Both the position numbers and the translations under genes were made by a program. Below are positions 1 through 7,110 of a DNA stretch of 64,000 bases, piece by piece (the first letter of the stretch is position 1; every line of letters begins with the position of its first letter). The DNA is from Lunatibacter salilacus (GTDB lineage Bacteria; Bacteroidota; Bacteroidia; Cytophagales; Cyclobacteriaceae). Location of the stretch: NCBI RefSeq assembly GCF_009797935.1, contig NZ_VOLC01000001.1:434001-498000 (forward strand), read 5' to 3'. The notes under the pieces were generated by a model that saw only the letters and a program-made list of their open reading frames with translations, made no database searches and was not told the origin of the DNA.

Positions 1-1209
1 ATTAATAAAAAGAGACATGGTAAATCCTATCGCTGCCAGAAAAGAAATGCCCAACAGCATGGAAGTATTAATTCCTTTAGGCATTCTATACCAACCTAGT
101 TTAATTCCCAGGATGGAAAGTCCGAAAATTCCAACAAGCTTTCCGAATACCAACCCCATACCCACACCCAGCGCTACCGGACTGCTGATCATTTCCAGCC
201 AATTACTTTCAATCACTACGCCTGCATTGGCTATGGCAAAAATTGGCATTACCAAATATACAACCAAGCTGTGCATGCTTCGTTCCAGTCGTTGAAGGGG
301 AGAAATAGAGGCCTTGGATATTCGTTTAATTTCCCCAATTATATTTTCCTCATCTGGAGAAAGCAGATATTGATCTTTTTCCGCTTTGTTAGCGGTTTTG
401 AATTTTTTAGTAAGCTCGGAAATGGATTCTAGGTAACCTGACTTATCGATTCTTCTGTCAGCCGGAATCATAAACGCCGCCAAAACGGCTGCCACCGTTG
501 CATGTACGCCGGACAATAGGGTTGCCAGCCAGACACCTCCAATTCCCAACAGCGCGAATATAAAAACACTTCTAACTCCAAGAAGGTTGAGGGAGAACAT
601 CAATGCCAAAATAGATATTCCGATACTTAGATTCAATAAAGAAATTTCAGAAGTATAAAACAATGCGACAACCAAAACTGCTCCCAAATCATCAATAATT
701 GCCAAGGCGGTTAGGAAAACCTTCAACTGCAACGAAACCTTTGGCCCCAACAAATAGAGTACTCCCAGGGCAAAAGCAATATCAGTGGCCATCGGTATCC
801 CCCAGCCATTCATTGCTTCGGGGACCCCGCCATAATTTATTGCCAAGTAAATAAACGCTGGAAATAACATCCCTCCAACTGCGGCAACGATGGGTAATAG
901 CAGATTTTTCGGGTTTGAGAGTTCACCGGCTATAATTTCCCTTTTCAGTTCAAGGCCTACAACAAAGAAAAAGACGGACATCAAGCCATCATTGATCCAA
1001 AGCAATAGGGATTTATACACGCTAAATTCACCTATGGTAAAACCGATTCGTTGATTTAGCAACCATTGTATGGATGTATTTGCAGGTGAATTGGCCAATA
1101 TTAGAGCCAACAATGCGGAAAAGAAAAGCAGGAACGAACTGAAGGTACTTTTTTGTATAAACTGCACCAATGGGCTTAGTGCAGTGAATTTCATCTTTTC
1201 GGCTATCAT
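1..1209 (-). CDS. nhaA: Na+/H+ antiporter NhaA (C-terminus cut by window edge)
   Basis: Inner-membrane antiporter that expels Na+ in exchange for protons. Reading the complement from the ATG at 1209 gives 403 open codons running off the left edge, so the C-terminus is missing. The reading is hydrophobic throughout, with many membrane segments. The NhaA hallmarks are visible: Asp143 in MATDIAFALG, and the Asp173-Asp174 pair in LAIIDDLGA, which corresponds to the ion-binding pair of the E. coli protein. A hydrophilic loop near residues 265-295 is longer than in E. coli NhaA, as is common in Bacteroidota. A second ATG lies five codons downstream and cannot be excluded as the start. It is separated by about 240 bp from the nucleotidyltransferase gene on the same strand, so an operon is unlikely. 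Family identification is firm. Confidence 0.95.
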   Translation of the reverse strand, partial: MIAEKMKFTALSPLVQFIQKSTFSSFLLFFSALLALILANSPANTSIQWLLNQRIGFTIGEFSVYKSLLLWINDGLMSVFFFVVGLELKREIIAGELSNPKNLLLPIVAAVGGMLFPAFIYLAINYGGVPEAMNGWGIPMATDIAFALGVLYLLGPKVSLQLKVFLTALAIIDDLGAVLVVALFYTSEISLLNLSIGISILALMFSLNLLGVRSVFIFALLGIGGVWLATLLSGVHATVAAVLAAFMIPADRRIDKSGYLESISELTKKFKTANKAEKDQYLLSPDEENIIGEIKRISKASISPLQRLERSMHSLVVYLVMPIFAIANAGVVIESNWLEMISSPVALGVGMGLVFGKLVGIFGLSILGIKLGWYRMPKGINTSMLLGISFLAAIGFTMSLFIN

Positions 1210-1453
1210 AGGAATTATTTTTATGAAATATTATTCGGATACCGCAAAAAACACCTATGATTACCATAAATATTTTTGATATATCGAACAAAACAGCATA
1301 AACCAGGTGCCTGAGCCAGTATTTACGGAAATCTTAAAAGAAGGATTTACAAAAAGCAATTTATTTTTAAATAAACGCTAATGGTTAAGGCTCATACTAT
1401 TTCTTGAGTTGAAAAGTCGCTTTTTAGAAAAGTCAAATGCCGAAAAGAAAAGA

Positions 1454-1930
1454 CTACTTGCTATTTAACTCCAAATTTTCTAAATCATCTAAATCCTTAT
1501 ACCTTCCAGTAGCCTTTTTAGTCGCTTTTAAATCTGAAATATTTAAGAGTTTCACCTCAATATCCTGAATTGTCACAACTTTGACATTTTTGAATGCTGC
1601 ATCAAACTCAACCCCTTGAATGGCAGTCACAATGTCAATTGCCATCGGTGGTCTTCCAAACGTAAATACATTATAATCATCTTTTCTTAAAAATCTATTT
1701 AAGTCAATCGCATTAGTAGGAAATCCAAAAAAGGAAAATGCTTTCGTCAACTGGTTGAAGTTATCTTCAGTTGGATTAACCCAAATATCCAGGTCTCCCG
1801 TAGTCCGATGATAACCATGGAGAATAACAGCATATCCCCCAATAAGGATATATTCAACGTCAAAAATATTTAGACTATCAATGAATTCTTTAAAATCACT
1901 ATTAAAGACATTAAGAATTACTCTTTTCAT
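1454..1930 (-). CDS. Nucleotidyltransferase (MNT/AbiEii-like fold), second gene of an overlapping pair
   Basis: 158-residue protein with the minimal nucleotidyltransferase signature: a GG motif in YILIGGYAVILHG (near residue 30), followed by D-x-D in GDLDIWV (near 46-50), and a third acidic position in MAIDIVTA. These residues normally bind Mg2+ and NTP. The protein is short and has no added domain. The family is used in many antitoxins, some toxins and tRNA- or protein-modifying enzymes, so the substrate cannot be told from sequence. Its start lies inside the preceding 72-aa gene (20-bp overlap), which suggests coupled translation and a functional link. I have seen this small-protein/nucleotidyltransferase order in other Bacteroidota, but its role is unestablished. 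Confidence is high for the fold and low for function. Confidence 0.8.
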   Translation of the reverse strand: MKRVILNVFNSDFKEFIDSLNIFDVEYILIGGYAVILHGYHRTTGDLDIWVNPTEDNFNQLTKAFSFFGFPTNAIDLNRFLRKDDYNVFTFGRPPMAIDIVTAIQGVEFDAAFKNVKVVTIQDIEVKLLNISDLKATKKATGRYKDLDDLENLELNSK

Positions 1931-2129
1931 TCTGAATCAAACATCTTTCTTCGAAGTGGTTTTTATCCATTTTTGGCCAATCATTACCGACAAATCCGTA
2001 GGCTGCCTGCATCAATGTGAAAAATAGATCCTTTTTATCTTCATCCTTGAGATTCATATAATGCCTCTGATGATCGGCCGCTTCTTCGAAACTCTGCATT
2101 TTGAAAGCATTTTTGTCCATTTTCATCAT
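1911..2129 (-). CDS. Small acidic protein paired with a nucleotidyltransferase
   Basis: 72 residues, charged and soluble, with no signal peptide or membrane segment. It contains KMQSFEEAADHQRHYMNL and, later, WPKMDKNHFEER, which read like a small helical family found upstream of nucleotidyltransferases in Bacteroidota (recollection, not a search). Three near-consecutive ATGs (2129, 2126, 2120) could serve as start; the first is used here. The 3' end overlaps the nucleotidyltransferase gene by 20 bp. The arrangement resembles a two-component toxin-antitoxin or modification pair, but the protein does not show the HEPN motif (RxxxxH) of HepT partners clearly, so function is left open. Confidence 0.7.
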   Translation of the reverse strand: MMKMDKNAFKMQSFEEAADHQRHYMNLKDEDKKDLFFTLMQAAYGFVGNDWPKMDKNHFEERCLIQNEKSNS

Positions 2130-2181
2130 TAGAAGTTAAAATCAACAGCAAGGAAAATAAAAATAACTATGTATTTAGAGT

Positions 2182-3252
2182 TTACTCCCTTCCCAATCCT
2201 TTCAAATGCCTATAATGCGAAGCGAAGGCTAATCGAAGCTTAGGATGTTCTAAATAAGGAACATTATATTCCGCACATGTTTTCTTGATAATCTTACTTA
2301 TTGCCGGATAATGGACATGTGAGATTTTTGGGAATAAATGGTGTTCAACCTGATGGTTTAGGCCACCAATAAACCAAGAAAGGATCTTGTTACTTGTCGC
2401 GAAATTGGCGGTGGTCTTAAACTGATGAATGGCCCATTCATCTTCCAAGCTGTTGGTTTTCACATCCGGTAAAGGAAATTCTGTCTCTTCCAAGCTATGC
2501 GCCAACTGGAACACCGTGGTGAGGAACAATCCAGTAGCCAGACCATAAACTAAAAATCCGACAATAAACGTACTGAATCCAACCATGTAGATTGGAAGTG
2601 CGATAAACAGCAGCAAATGGATCAATTTAAATCCCCAGAATGAAATGTGGTCTTGGATTTTCATCGGTTGGATAGGAACCTGCCCTACCCTACGCAACAC
2701 ATATTTTTTGTAATCGGTAAAAAACACCCAATACAAATACAACAAGGAATATGTAAAAAAGAAATACAGATGTTGGTAACGGTGTATTTTAAATCGTTTT
2801 TGGTTCTGGCAAAGCCTGAGGAATGGCCGGGCATTCAGGTCATCGTCCACCCCTTCCACATTTGTGAAGGAATGATGAACGACATTATGCTTGGTTTTCC
2901 ACATAAACACATTGGCTCCCAAGAAATTGATGGAAAGACCAGCAAGTGAATTGACCCACGGATGCTTGCTAAAACTTCCATGTGCGCCATCATGCATCAC
3001 GTTGAATCCAATACTTGCCGTCAGTGCACCCAATAGAATACAACCTAAAAGAGCAATAGCCCAGTGAGGTGTGAAAAACACGAGGAAAACGTAAAGGGCA
3101 ATAAAGGAGACCACTAACAGAATAGCTTTTACTATAAGCGGGTTATCCCCGGTTTTATTTATGGAGCTTTCCTGAAAATAGTTATTAATTCTTTGCTTAA
3201 GATCTTGATGAAAGGAAATAGTTGATTTTGAAAACTTTGGAGTGGCCTTCAT
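2182..3252 (-). CDS. Membrane fatty acid desaturase, front-end (acyl-lipid/linoleoyl-CoA) type
   Basis: 356-residue di-iron membrane desaturase that would introduce a double bond into acyl chains. The three histidine boxes are visible: HDGAH at 87-91, HNVVHH at 122-127, and QVEHH at 301-305. A glutamine in place of the first histidine of box three is the known mark of delta-5/delta-6 'front-end' desaturases. Hydrophobic segments at about 40-85, 105-115 and 165-250 fit a four-helix membrane protein. There is no fused cytochrome b5 domain, so an external electron donor (ferredoxin or a reductase) would be needed. The gene stands alone with about 210 bp upstream. Positional specificity cannot be told from sequence. 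The likely role is adjusting membrane fluidity. Confidence 0.9.
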   Translation of the reverse strand: MKATPKFSKSTISFHQDLKQRINNYFQESSINKTGDNPLIVKAILLVVSFIALYVFLVFFTPHWAIALLGCILLGALTASIGFNVMHDGAHGSFSKHPWVNSLAGLSINFLGANVFMWKTKHNVVHHSFTNVEGVDDDLNARPFLRLCQNQKRFKIHRYQHLYFFFTYSLLYLYWVFFTDYKKYVLRRVGQVPIQPMKIQDHISFWGFKLIHLLLFIALPIYMVGFSTFIVGFLVYGLATGLFLTTVFQLAHSLEETEFPLPDVKTNSLEDEWAIHQFKTTANFATSNKILSWFIGGLNHQVEHHLFPKISHVHYPAISKIIKKTCAEYNVPYLEHPKLRLAFASHYRHLKGLGRE

Positions 3253-3368
3253 ATAAGTATGATGTGAATTATTGATTGAAAATGGGTGGGGCAGAAGCCG
3301 AGTCGGTGAGGAATTACCTTATTTGGTACAAGATTAACAAATTCTGTAGCAGTAATAGTTTCGTTATT

Positions 3369-3376
3369 CAAATTTA
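3369..3376 (-). promoter_or_regulatory. Candidate -7 element for the desaturase gene
   Basis: On the complement this reads TAAATTTG, an exact match to the Bacteroidota TAnnTTTG -7 consensus. It lies about 115 bp upstream of the desaturase ATG, giving a leader of about 105 nt. I see no clear TTG at the expected -33 distance, so this is only a suggestion. Confidence 0.3.
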
Positions 3377-3465
3377 ATAAATATATAACACTAAAATAAT
3401 CGTTCTGAATCGAATTAAACAAATAAATTTCAAGAAAAATTAATTAAGGACTCGGAAACTTCAGT

Positions 3466-3984
3466 CTAAAGTATTTGATTTATAAACCGAAGTGCCTGTG
3501 AAATCCGGTTCTCTTTATCCCCCCTCACAACCTGAAAGGAAGTTCCACTTTTTTCCAGCAAATTCCTATACCAATCGAAAAAAAATTGCCGCATTTCCGG
3601 TTCAGGATGTTCCCGTAGGGGATCCGGTTCCCAAGTCGTATCAATATCAGTCAGGATATACAAATCATACCTGCGCACTTCAATCTGTGCCAAAATCCAT
3701 GGATGTACCTCCTTGTATTTGGATTCGCTCCATACTTGCAGGACATGCAAGTCAGTATCGCAAAAGAGATATTTATTCGCTAACTTCAATTGACTTTCCT
3801 CTAATGCCACTTGTCCCTTTGCTATGTTCAATAGGTCGTTGAATTCATAAGGCCTATCCAGTTTTTCCAAATATTCCCGGGCATATTCCGGTACCCAAGG
3901 CTCGCGAAAATGGGAAGCCAACGCCTCTGTCAGCGTACTTTTTCCAGTAGATTCGGGGCCAATGACGACTATTTTCTTAGGCAT
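3466..3984 (-). CDS. NadR-like ATPase / nicotinamide riboside kinase
   Basis: 172-residue P-loop kinase of the type forming the C-terminal domain of NadR. It would phosphorylate nicotinamide riboside to NMN in NAD salvage. The Walker A motif GPESTGKST is at residues 8-16; it is followed by VPEYAREYLE, a typical NadR-kinase segment, and later by LFCDTD and LTDIDTTWEPDPLR. The adenylyltransferase domain of full NadR is absent, and no DNA-binding domain is present. The gene overlaps the 3' end of pnuC by 8 bp, so the two are surely co-expressed. This supports the reading that imported nicotinamide riboside is trapped by phosphorylation. The NMN adenylyltransferase must be elsewhere. Confidence 0.88.
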   Translation of the reverse strand: MPKKIVVIGPESTGKSTLTEALASHFREPWVPEYAREYLEKLDRPYEFNDLLNIAKGQVALEESQLKLANKYLFCDTDLHVLQVWSESKYKEVHPWILAQIEVRRYDLYILTDIDTTWEPDPLREHPEPEMRQFFFDWYRNLLEKSGTSFQVVRGDKENRISQALRFINQIL

Positions 3985-4597
3985 TTGCGATTTGGAGTTT
4001 AGCTGATTTGATCCAGGCCATCAGACCTAGTATAGCTAGAATGGTAAAAACCAAAAACTGAAAGGATGTCAAAAGTAGCCCTTTGTACATGTAAAGTGGC
4101 ACCGACACCAAATCGGTGACAATCCAAGCAATCCAGTTCTCCACTTTCTTTTTGGCCATCAGCCACATCCCCACAAATGCGGAGGAGGTAGTAAACGAAT
4201 CCCAATATGGAACATCACTGTCAGTGAATGTCGCAAGAACGAAATACAAGACCGCATAGGATCCCAAAAATAAGCTAAATGAAGCAATTATCCCCTTCCG
4301 GTCAAGCCAAGTGACCGGAACTTTTACCTCCCCTGCCTTGGGACGGGACCAAATATACCAACCATAAATCGACATAATGAAATAATAAGCATTGATCCCC
4401 ATATCGGCATATAGCTTCACCTGCAGACAAATCCAAACATAGATCAACGTACTTACAATACCCGTCGGGAAAACTAGGATATTTTCTTTCATCGAATAAA
4501 AGACCGACGCCAGCCCAAAAAATACAGCAATAGCCTCCAACCACGTCATCTCCTGAATGCCTGCCTGTAATCCCTCTACGATCCATTGTAAATCCAT
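3977..4597 (-). CDS. pnuC: Nicotinamide riboside transporter PnuC
   Basis: 206-residue inner-membrane protein with about seven hydrophobic helices and the PnuC signature: W-x-x-W in GWYIWSRP plus the INAYYFIMSIYGWY region. PnuC proteins facilitate uptake of nicotinamide riboside (relatives carry thiamine or riboflavin). The reading frame is open to 4669, but I prefer the ATG at 4597 because the upstream 24 residues are an unusual Phe/Leu run and family members start near MDLQW. It overlaps the kinase gene, which argues for a nicotinamide riboside substrate rather than thiamine, and I see no TPP riboswitch upstream. Confidence 0.88.
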   Translation of the reverse strand: MDLQWIVEGLQAGIQEMTWLEAIAVFFGLASVFYSMKENILVFPTGIVSTLIYVWICLQVKLYADMGINAYYFIMSIYGWYIWSRPKAGEVKVPVTWLDRKGIIASFSLFLGSYAVLYFVLATFTDSDVPYWDSFTTSSAFVGMWLMAKKKVENWIAWIVTDLVSVPLYMYKGLLLTSFQFLVFTILAILGLMAWIKSAKLQIANA

Positions 4598-4690
4598 GCC
4601 CCGAAAGTGGGACAAAAAAAAAGAAGAAAGAAATATCCGCTGGAAAAAAAGAAAAAGCAGTCCAAACACTATGTACTAATTTTTTAAAAA

Positions 4691-4711
4691 TAATTTTGTT
4701 GCGACCGCAAC
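4691..4711. promoter_or_regulatory. TAATTTTG -7 match abutting a GTTGCG-AC-CGCAAC inverted repeat
   Basis: In the pnuC / OM-protein divergent spacer, TAATTTTG (4691-4698, plus strand) matches the TAnnTTTG -7 consensus and would serve the plus-strand OM protein gene. A 6-bp inverted repeat with a 2-bp spacer, GTTGCGACCGCAAC, follows at 4698-4711, sharing its first base with the end of the -7 match. This is where transcription would begin, so it could be an operator. It is about 100 bp upstream of pnuC as well. Nothing further is seen; the assignment is inference from pattern and position. Confidence 0.35.
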
Positions 4712-4816
4712 TTAAGAAAAAATCACCCGTTCGTATCCTTAAATTTACGGTTACATTTTGTTGCTATTTATGGAATTTTCTCAAAATTGTTCGTTACCTT
4801 TTTATATTTCAAACAT

Positions 4817-5416
4817 ATGCTAAGCAAATATTCCTATTGTCTACTCCTGTTCATTTTTACGCTTTTTGCCCACCAGACAATGGCTCAGTTTACCAAGGGA
4901 GAGGTATTGTTGGGGGGAAGTTTTGGCTTTGGCGTGTCAAGGCATTCTAGTTCAACCTTCACTAATAGCCAGACCAACCTTAGCCTTCAACCTCAAATTG
5001 GCCGATTTATGAGTTCCCGATCGGCAGTGGGTATAATGCCAACCCTTTATTTAAGTTGGTACACACCCGAGTCTCCGGATAGTTTTCGATCAAGTGGAGG
5101 AATGGGACTTTTTTTTCGTCGCTACTTCAAGATCTCGGATAAAGTGCTGGCCTTTGTTCAACCAACAGCAACCTACCTGACAGGTTTCGGTTCTGAACCC
5201 GGACATAATCAATTTCGGATTTCCGTGAACCCCGGAGCCGCTTATAGATTCAACAGCCGCTGGATGGCTGAACTAAATCTAGGAGGAATTGCGCAAGAGT
5301 GGAGAAAAGACGGAATAGGAATGGATAATGAACTAACTGTAAACCAGTTTTCCTTCAACATTCTGACAAACAGTAATTTGGGATTGTTCTTTATTATTTC
5401 TGCCAAAAAGCAATGA
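4817..5416 (+). CDS. Outer-membrane beta-barrel protein, first of a tandem pair
   Basis: 199 residues from the ATG at 4817. The frame is open ten codons further upstream, but this start puts the signal peptide (MLSKYSYCLLLFIFTLFAHQ, cleavage near MAQ) at the N-terminus. The mature part has alternating, aromatic-rich beta strands typical of small OmpA/OprF-like or 'outer membrane beta-barrel' proteins, with FTKGEVLLGGSFGFGVS just after the signal. There is no enzymatic motif and no lipobox. The gene's stop overlaps the start of the next OM protein (ATGA), so the two are translationally coupled. Both open with a KG...G pattern after the signal peptide, suggesting duplication. The specific role is unknown. 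Confidence 0.75.
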   Translation: MLSKYSYCLLLFIFTLFAHQTMAQFTKGEVLLGGSFGFGVSRHSSSTFTNSQTNLSLQPQIGRFMSSRSAVGIMPTLYLSWYTPESPDSFRSSGGMGLFFRRYFKISDKVLAFVQPTATYLTGFGSEPGHNQFRISVNPGAAYRFNSRWMAELNLGGIAQEWRKDGIGMDNELTVNQFSFNILTNSNLGLFFIISAKKQ

Positions 5417-6072
5417 TTGGTATGAAAAATTTATTTCTATCGTATGCACTTTTTTTGGTGGCTGGATATTCGGGATGGGCCCAAGTCGAGAAAGGAACCC
5501 ACGCCGTTGGTGCTACAGTTTCTCTGAATAGGTATGAAGCGTCGCAAAACTTTCTTATACGATCAAAAACATTTTCATTTTCTCCCGAATATGCCTACTT
5601 CTTGGATGACAATTGGAGTTTAATGGCTGGTGGATCCTATACTAAATTAACTAGAAGTCTGGATACTAGCTTAGGAAATACAAGTGAGCAATTGGAAAAA
5701 GACTTTCGGGCATTTTCAGGTATTCGCAGGCATTATCCCCTTCAAAATCAACTTTTCCTAATTGGTACGGTTGGTCTGGAGTATACGTTTGAAAATTCCA
5801 AATCGGAATTTTTTAGGGAGACAGATAGAAGCGAAGCCCACACGAAGATCCATGAATTTGGAATCTTCGGAAATCTTGGCCTCATTTATTTTCCCTCTGA
5901 CCGTTGGAGCTTGGAACTAATAGTCCTCGAAACAAATCTACACCGAATCCGCACAAATGCCCTCATTGAGGACGAGATCAATAATCAATTTAATGGCTGG
6001 GCCTTTAATCTGGTAGGCAAATTGAGTTCTCCCAGTTTAGGTATCAGGTATTATTTCCTAGGAAGCCGATAG
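5413..6072 (+). CDS. Outer-membrane beta-barrel protein, second of a tandem pair
   Basis: 219 residues with an N-terminal signal peptide ending near GWAQ, then a likely eight- to ten-stranded barrel (alternating hydrophobic residues, many Tyr/Phe/Trp). The start is the ATG overlapping the previous stop; the ATG at 5422 is equally plausible and gives a tidier signal peptide. VEKGTHAVGATVSLNR after the signal parallels the first protein. The last 15 bp run into the end of the convergent methylase gene, so the two transcripts overlap at their 3' ends. Function is unknown; it is possibly a porin-like or scaffold protein. Confidence 0.72.
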   Translation: MIGMKNLFLSYALFLVAGYSGWAQVEKGTHAVGATVSLNRYEASQNFLIRSKTFSFSPEYAYFLDDNWSLMAGGSYTKLTRSLDTSLGNTSEQLEKDFRAFSGIRRHYPLQNQLFLIGTVGLEYTFENSKSEFFRETDRSEAHTKIHEFGIFGNLGLIYFPSDRWSLELIVLETNLHRIRTNALIEDEINNQFNGWAFNLVGKLSSPSLGIRYYFLGSR

Positions 6073-6771
6073 TAAAAATACGGTGGGGATTTTGTGTAGG
6101 TCTGGAGGGTTTCTTTTCCAATCCTGCACTCGTTTGGTTTGGATCATCTCATCGGTGGCTGTAATGTTTTTGGCAATACAAAGCAACGTCTCCGGATGCA
6201 GGTTTTGTAACAGACTTTCCAGCATCTTCTGATTGCGGAAGGGAGTTTCCATAAAGATCTGAGTACTTCGATCTTTTTTCGATGCGTTTTCTAAGGAATG
6301 TATAGATTGGACTAGCTCCTTTTTGTCGATTGGCAAATACCCATGAAACGTAAAAGACTGACCGCTAAAACCAGACCCCATTAGTGCTAAAAATATAGAT
6401 GAAGGTCCGGAAAGGGGTACCGCCTGAATGCCCTTCTGATGGGCAAAAGCCACAGCCACCGCTCCCGGATCCGCAATCCCTGGGCACCCTGCCTCAGATA
6501 TAATGCCAATATCCTTTCCTTCAAACAGGGGCTTCATTAATTGCTGCAACTCTTGATTCCCGGTATTTTTGTCCAATATTTGAAGATCCAATTTCTCAAT
6601 TTCTATTCCTAACTTTAGGCTACTGATATACCTCCTGGCCGTTCGGAGATTCTCGACCAGATAATACTTGGTGTGTGAAATGACATCTTTCACTTGGGGA
6701 GTAATTACCTTATGGGCTGTCCCCTCAGCCAAAACACTGGGAATCAAATAGAGTTTTCCGGGTATATTCAT
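6058..6771 (-). CDS. SAM-dependent tetrapyrrole-methylase-family protein, RsmI-like
   Basis: 237 residues of the SAM methyltransferase (TP_methylase) fold. The N-terminus (KLYLIPSVLAEG) and the motif SEAGCPGIADPGA (around residues 90-105) match the 16S rRNA 2'-O-methyltransferase I family, in which SDAGTPGISDPG is typical. VPLSGPSSIFLALMGSGFSG follows and is also family-specific. It departs from canonical RsmI at the N-terminus (normal RsmI reads YIVPTPIGNL), so it is probably the shorter Bacteroidota paralogue rather than RsmI itself. It is convergent with the OM barrel gene (15-bp overlap) and divergent from the DUF2905 gene, with only 12 bp between the two start codons. Confidence 0.8.
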   Translation of the reverse strand: MNIPGKLYLIPSVLAEGTAHKVITPQVKDVISHTKYYLVENLRTARRYISSLKLGIEIEKLDLQILDKNTGNQELQQLMKPLFEGKDIGIISEAGCPGIADPGAVAVAFAHQKGIQAVPLSGPSSIFLALMGSGFSGQSFTFHGYLPIDKKELVQSIHSLENASKKDRSTQIFMETPFRNQKMLESLLQNLHPETLLCIAKNITATDEMIQTKRVQDWKRNPPDLHKIPTVFLLSAS

Positions 6772-6779
6772 TATTTTTG
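6772..6779 (+). promoter_or_regulatory. Candidate -7 element for the DUF2905 gene
   Basis: TATTTTTG exactly fits TAnnTTTG and fills most of the 12-bp gap between two divergent start codons. Initiation 5-7 nt downstream would fall at or next to the ATG at 6784, implying a leaderless or nearly leaderless transcript. No good -33 TTG is visible upstream. Confidence 0.35.
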
Positions 6780-6783
6780 AATT

Positions 6784-7017
6784 ATGGATAACGGGTTACC
6801 TGCGATTGCAAAACTACTGATTTTTGCCGGACTCTTACTGGTTGCGATTGGGCTTCTGCTCTGGGGATGGCCCAAAATGACAGACTGGAAATCCCTGCCA
6901 GGCGACATAGTCGTAAAGCGGGAAAATTTTACGTTTTACTTTCCATTGGGAACTTCTATAATAATCAGTCTGCTTCTTACCTTATTGGTGTTTTTGTGGA
7001 GGAAATATAACGGATAG
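6784..7017 (+). CDS. DUF2905 family small membrane protein
   Basis: 77-residue protein with two membrane helices (about residues 8-27 and 52-71) flanking a short polar loop. The loop contains LPGDIVVKRENFTFYFPLGTSI, characteristic of DUF2905, a widespread small inner-membrane family of unknown function. The length matches the family. It is transcribed divergently from the methylase gene with a 12-bp gap, and ends about 90 bp before the hydroxylase gene. No function can be assigned beyond the family name. Confidence 0.85.
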   Translation: MDNGLPAIAKLLIFAGLLLVAIGLLLWGWPKMTDWKSLPGDIVVKRENFTFYFPLGTSIIISLLLTLLVFLWRKYNG

Positions 7018-7110
7018 CCCTTTATTCTTCTCTAAACTCCAGAGGTGTATTCCTATTTGAAATAATGCCCGATTTTTTTTAAATTTAAAACAAAGATCTT
7101 ATAGTTTATT

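Noticed and set aside
4598-4669. Longer N-terminus for PnuC
   Set aside because: The extra 24 residues are a Phe/Leu-rich run unlike family starts; the ATG at 4597 fits the family.
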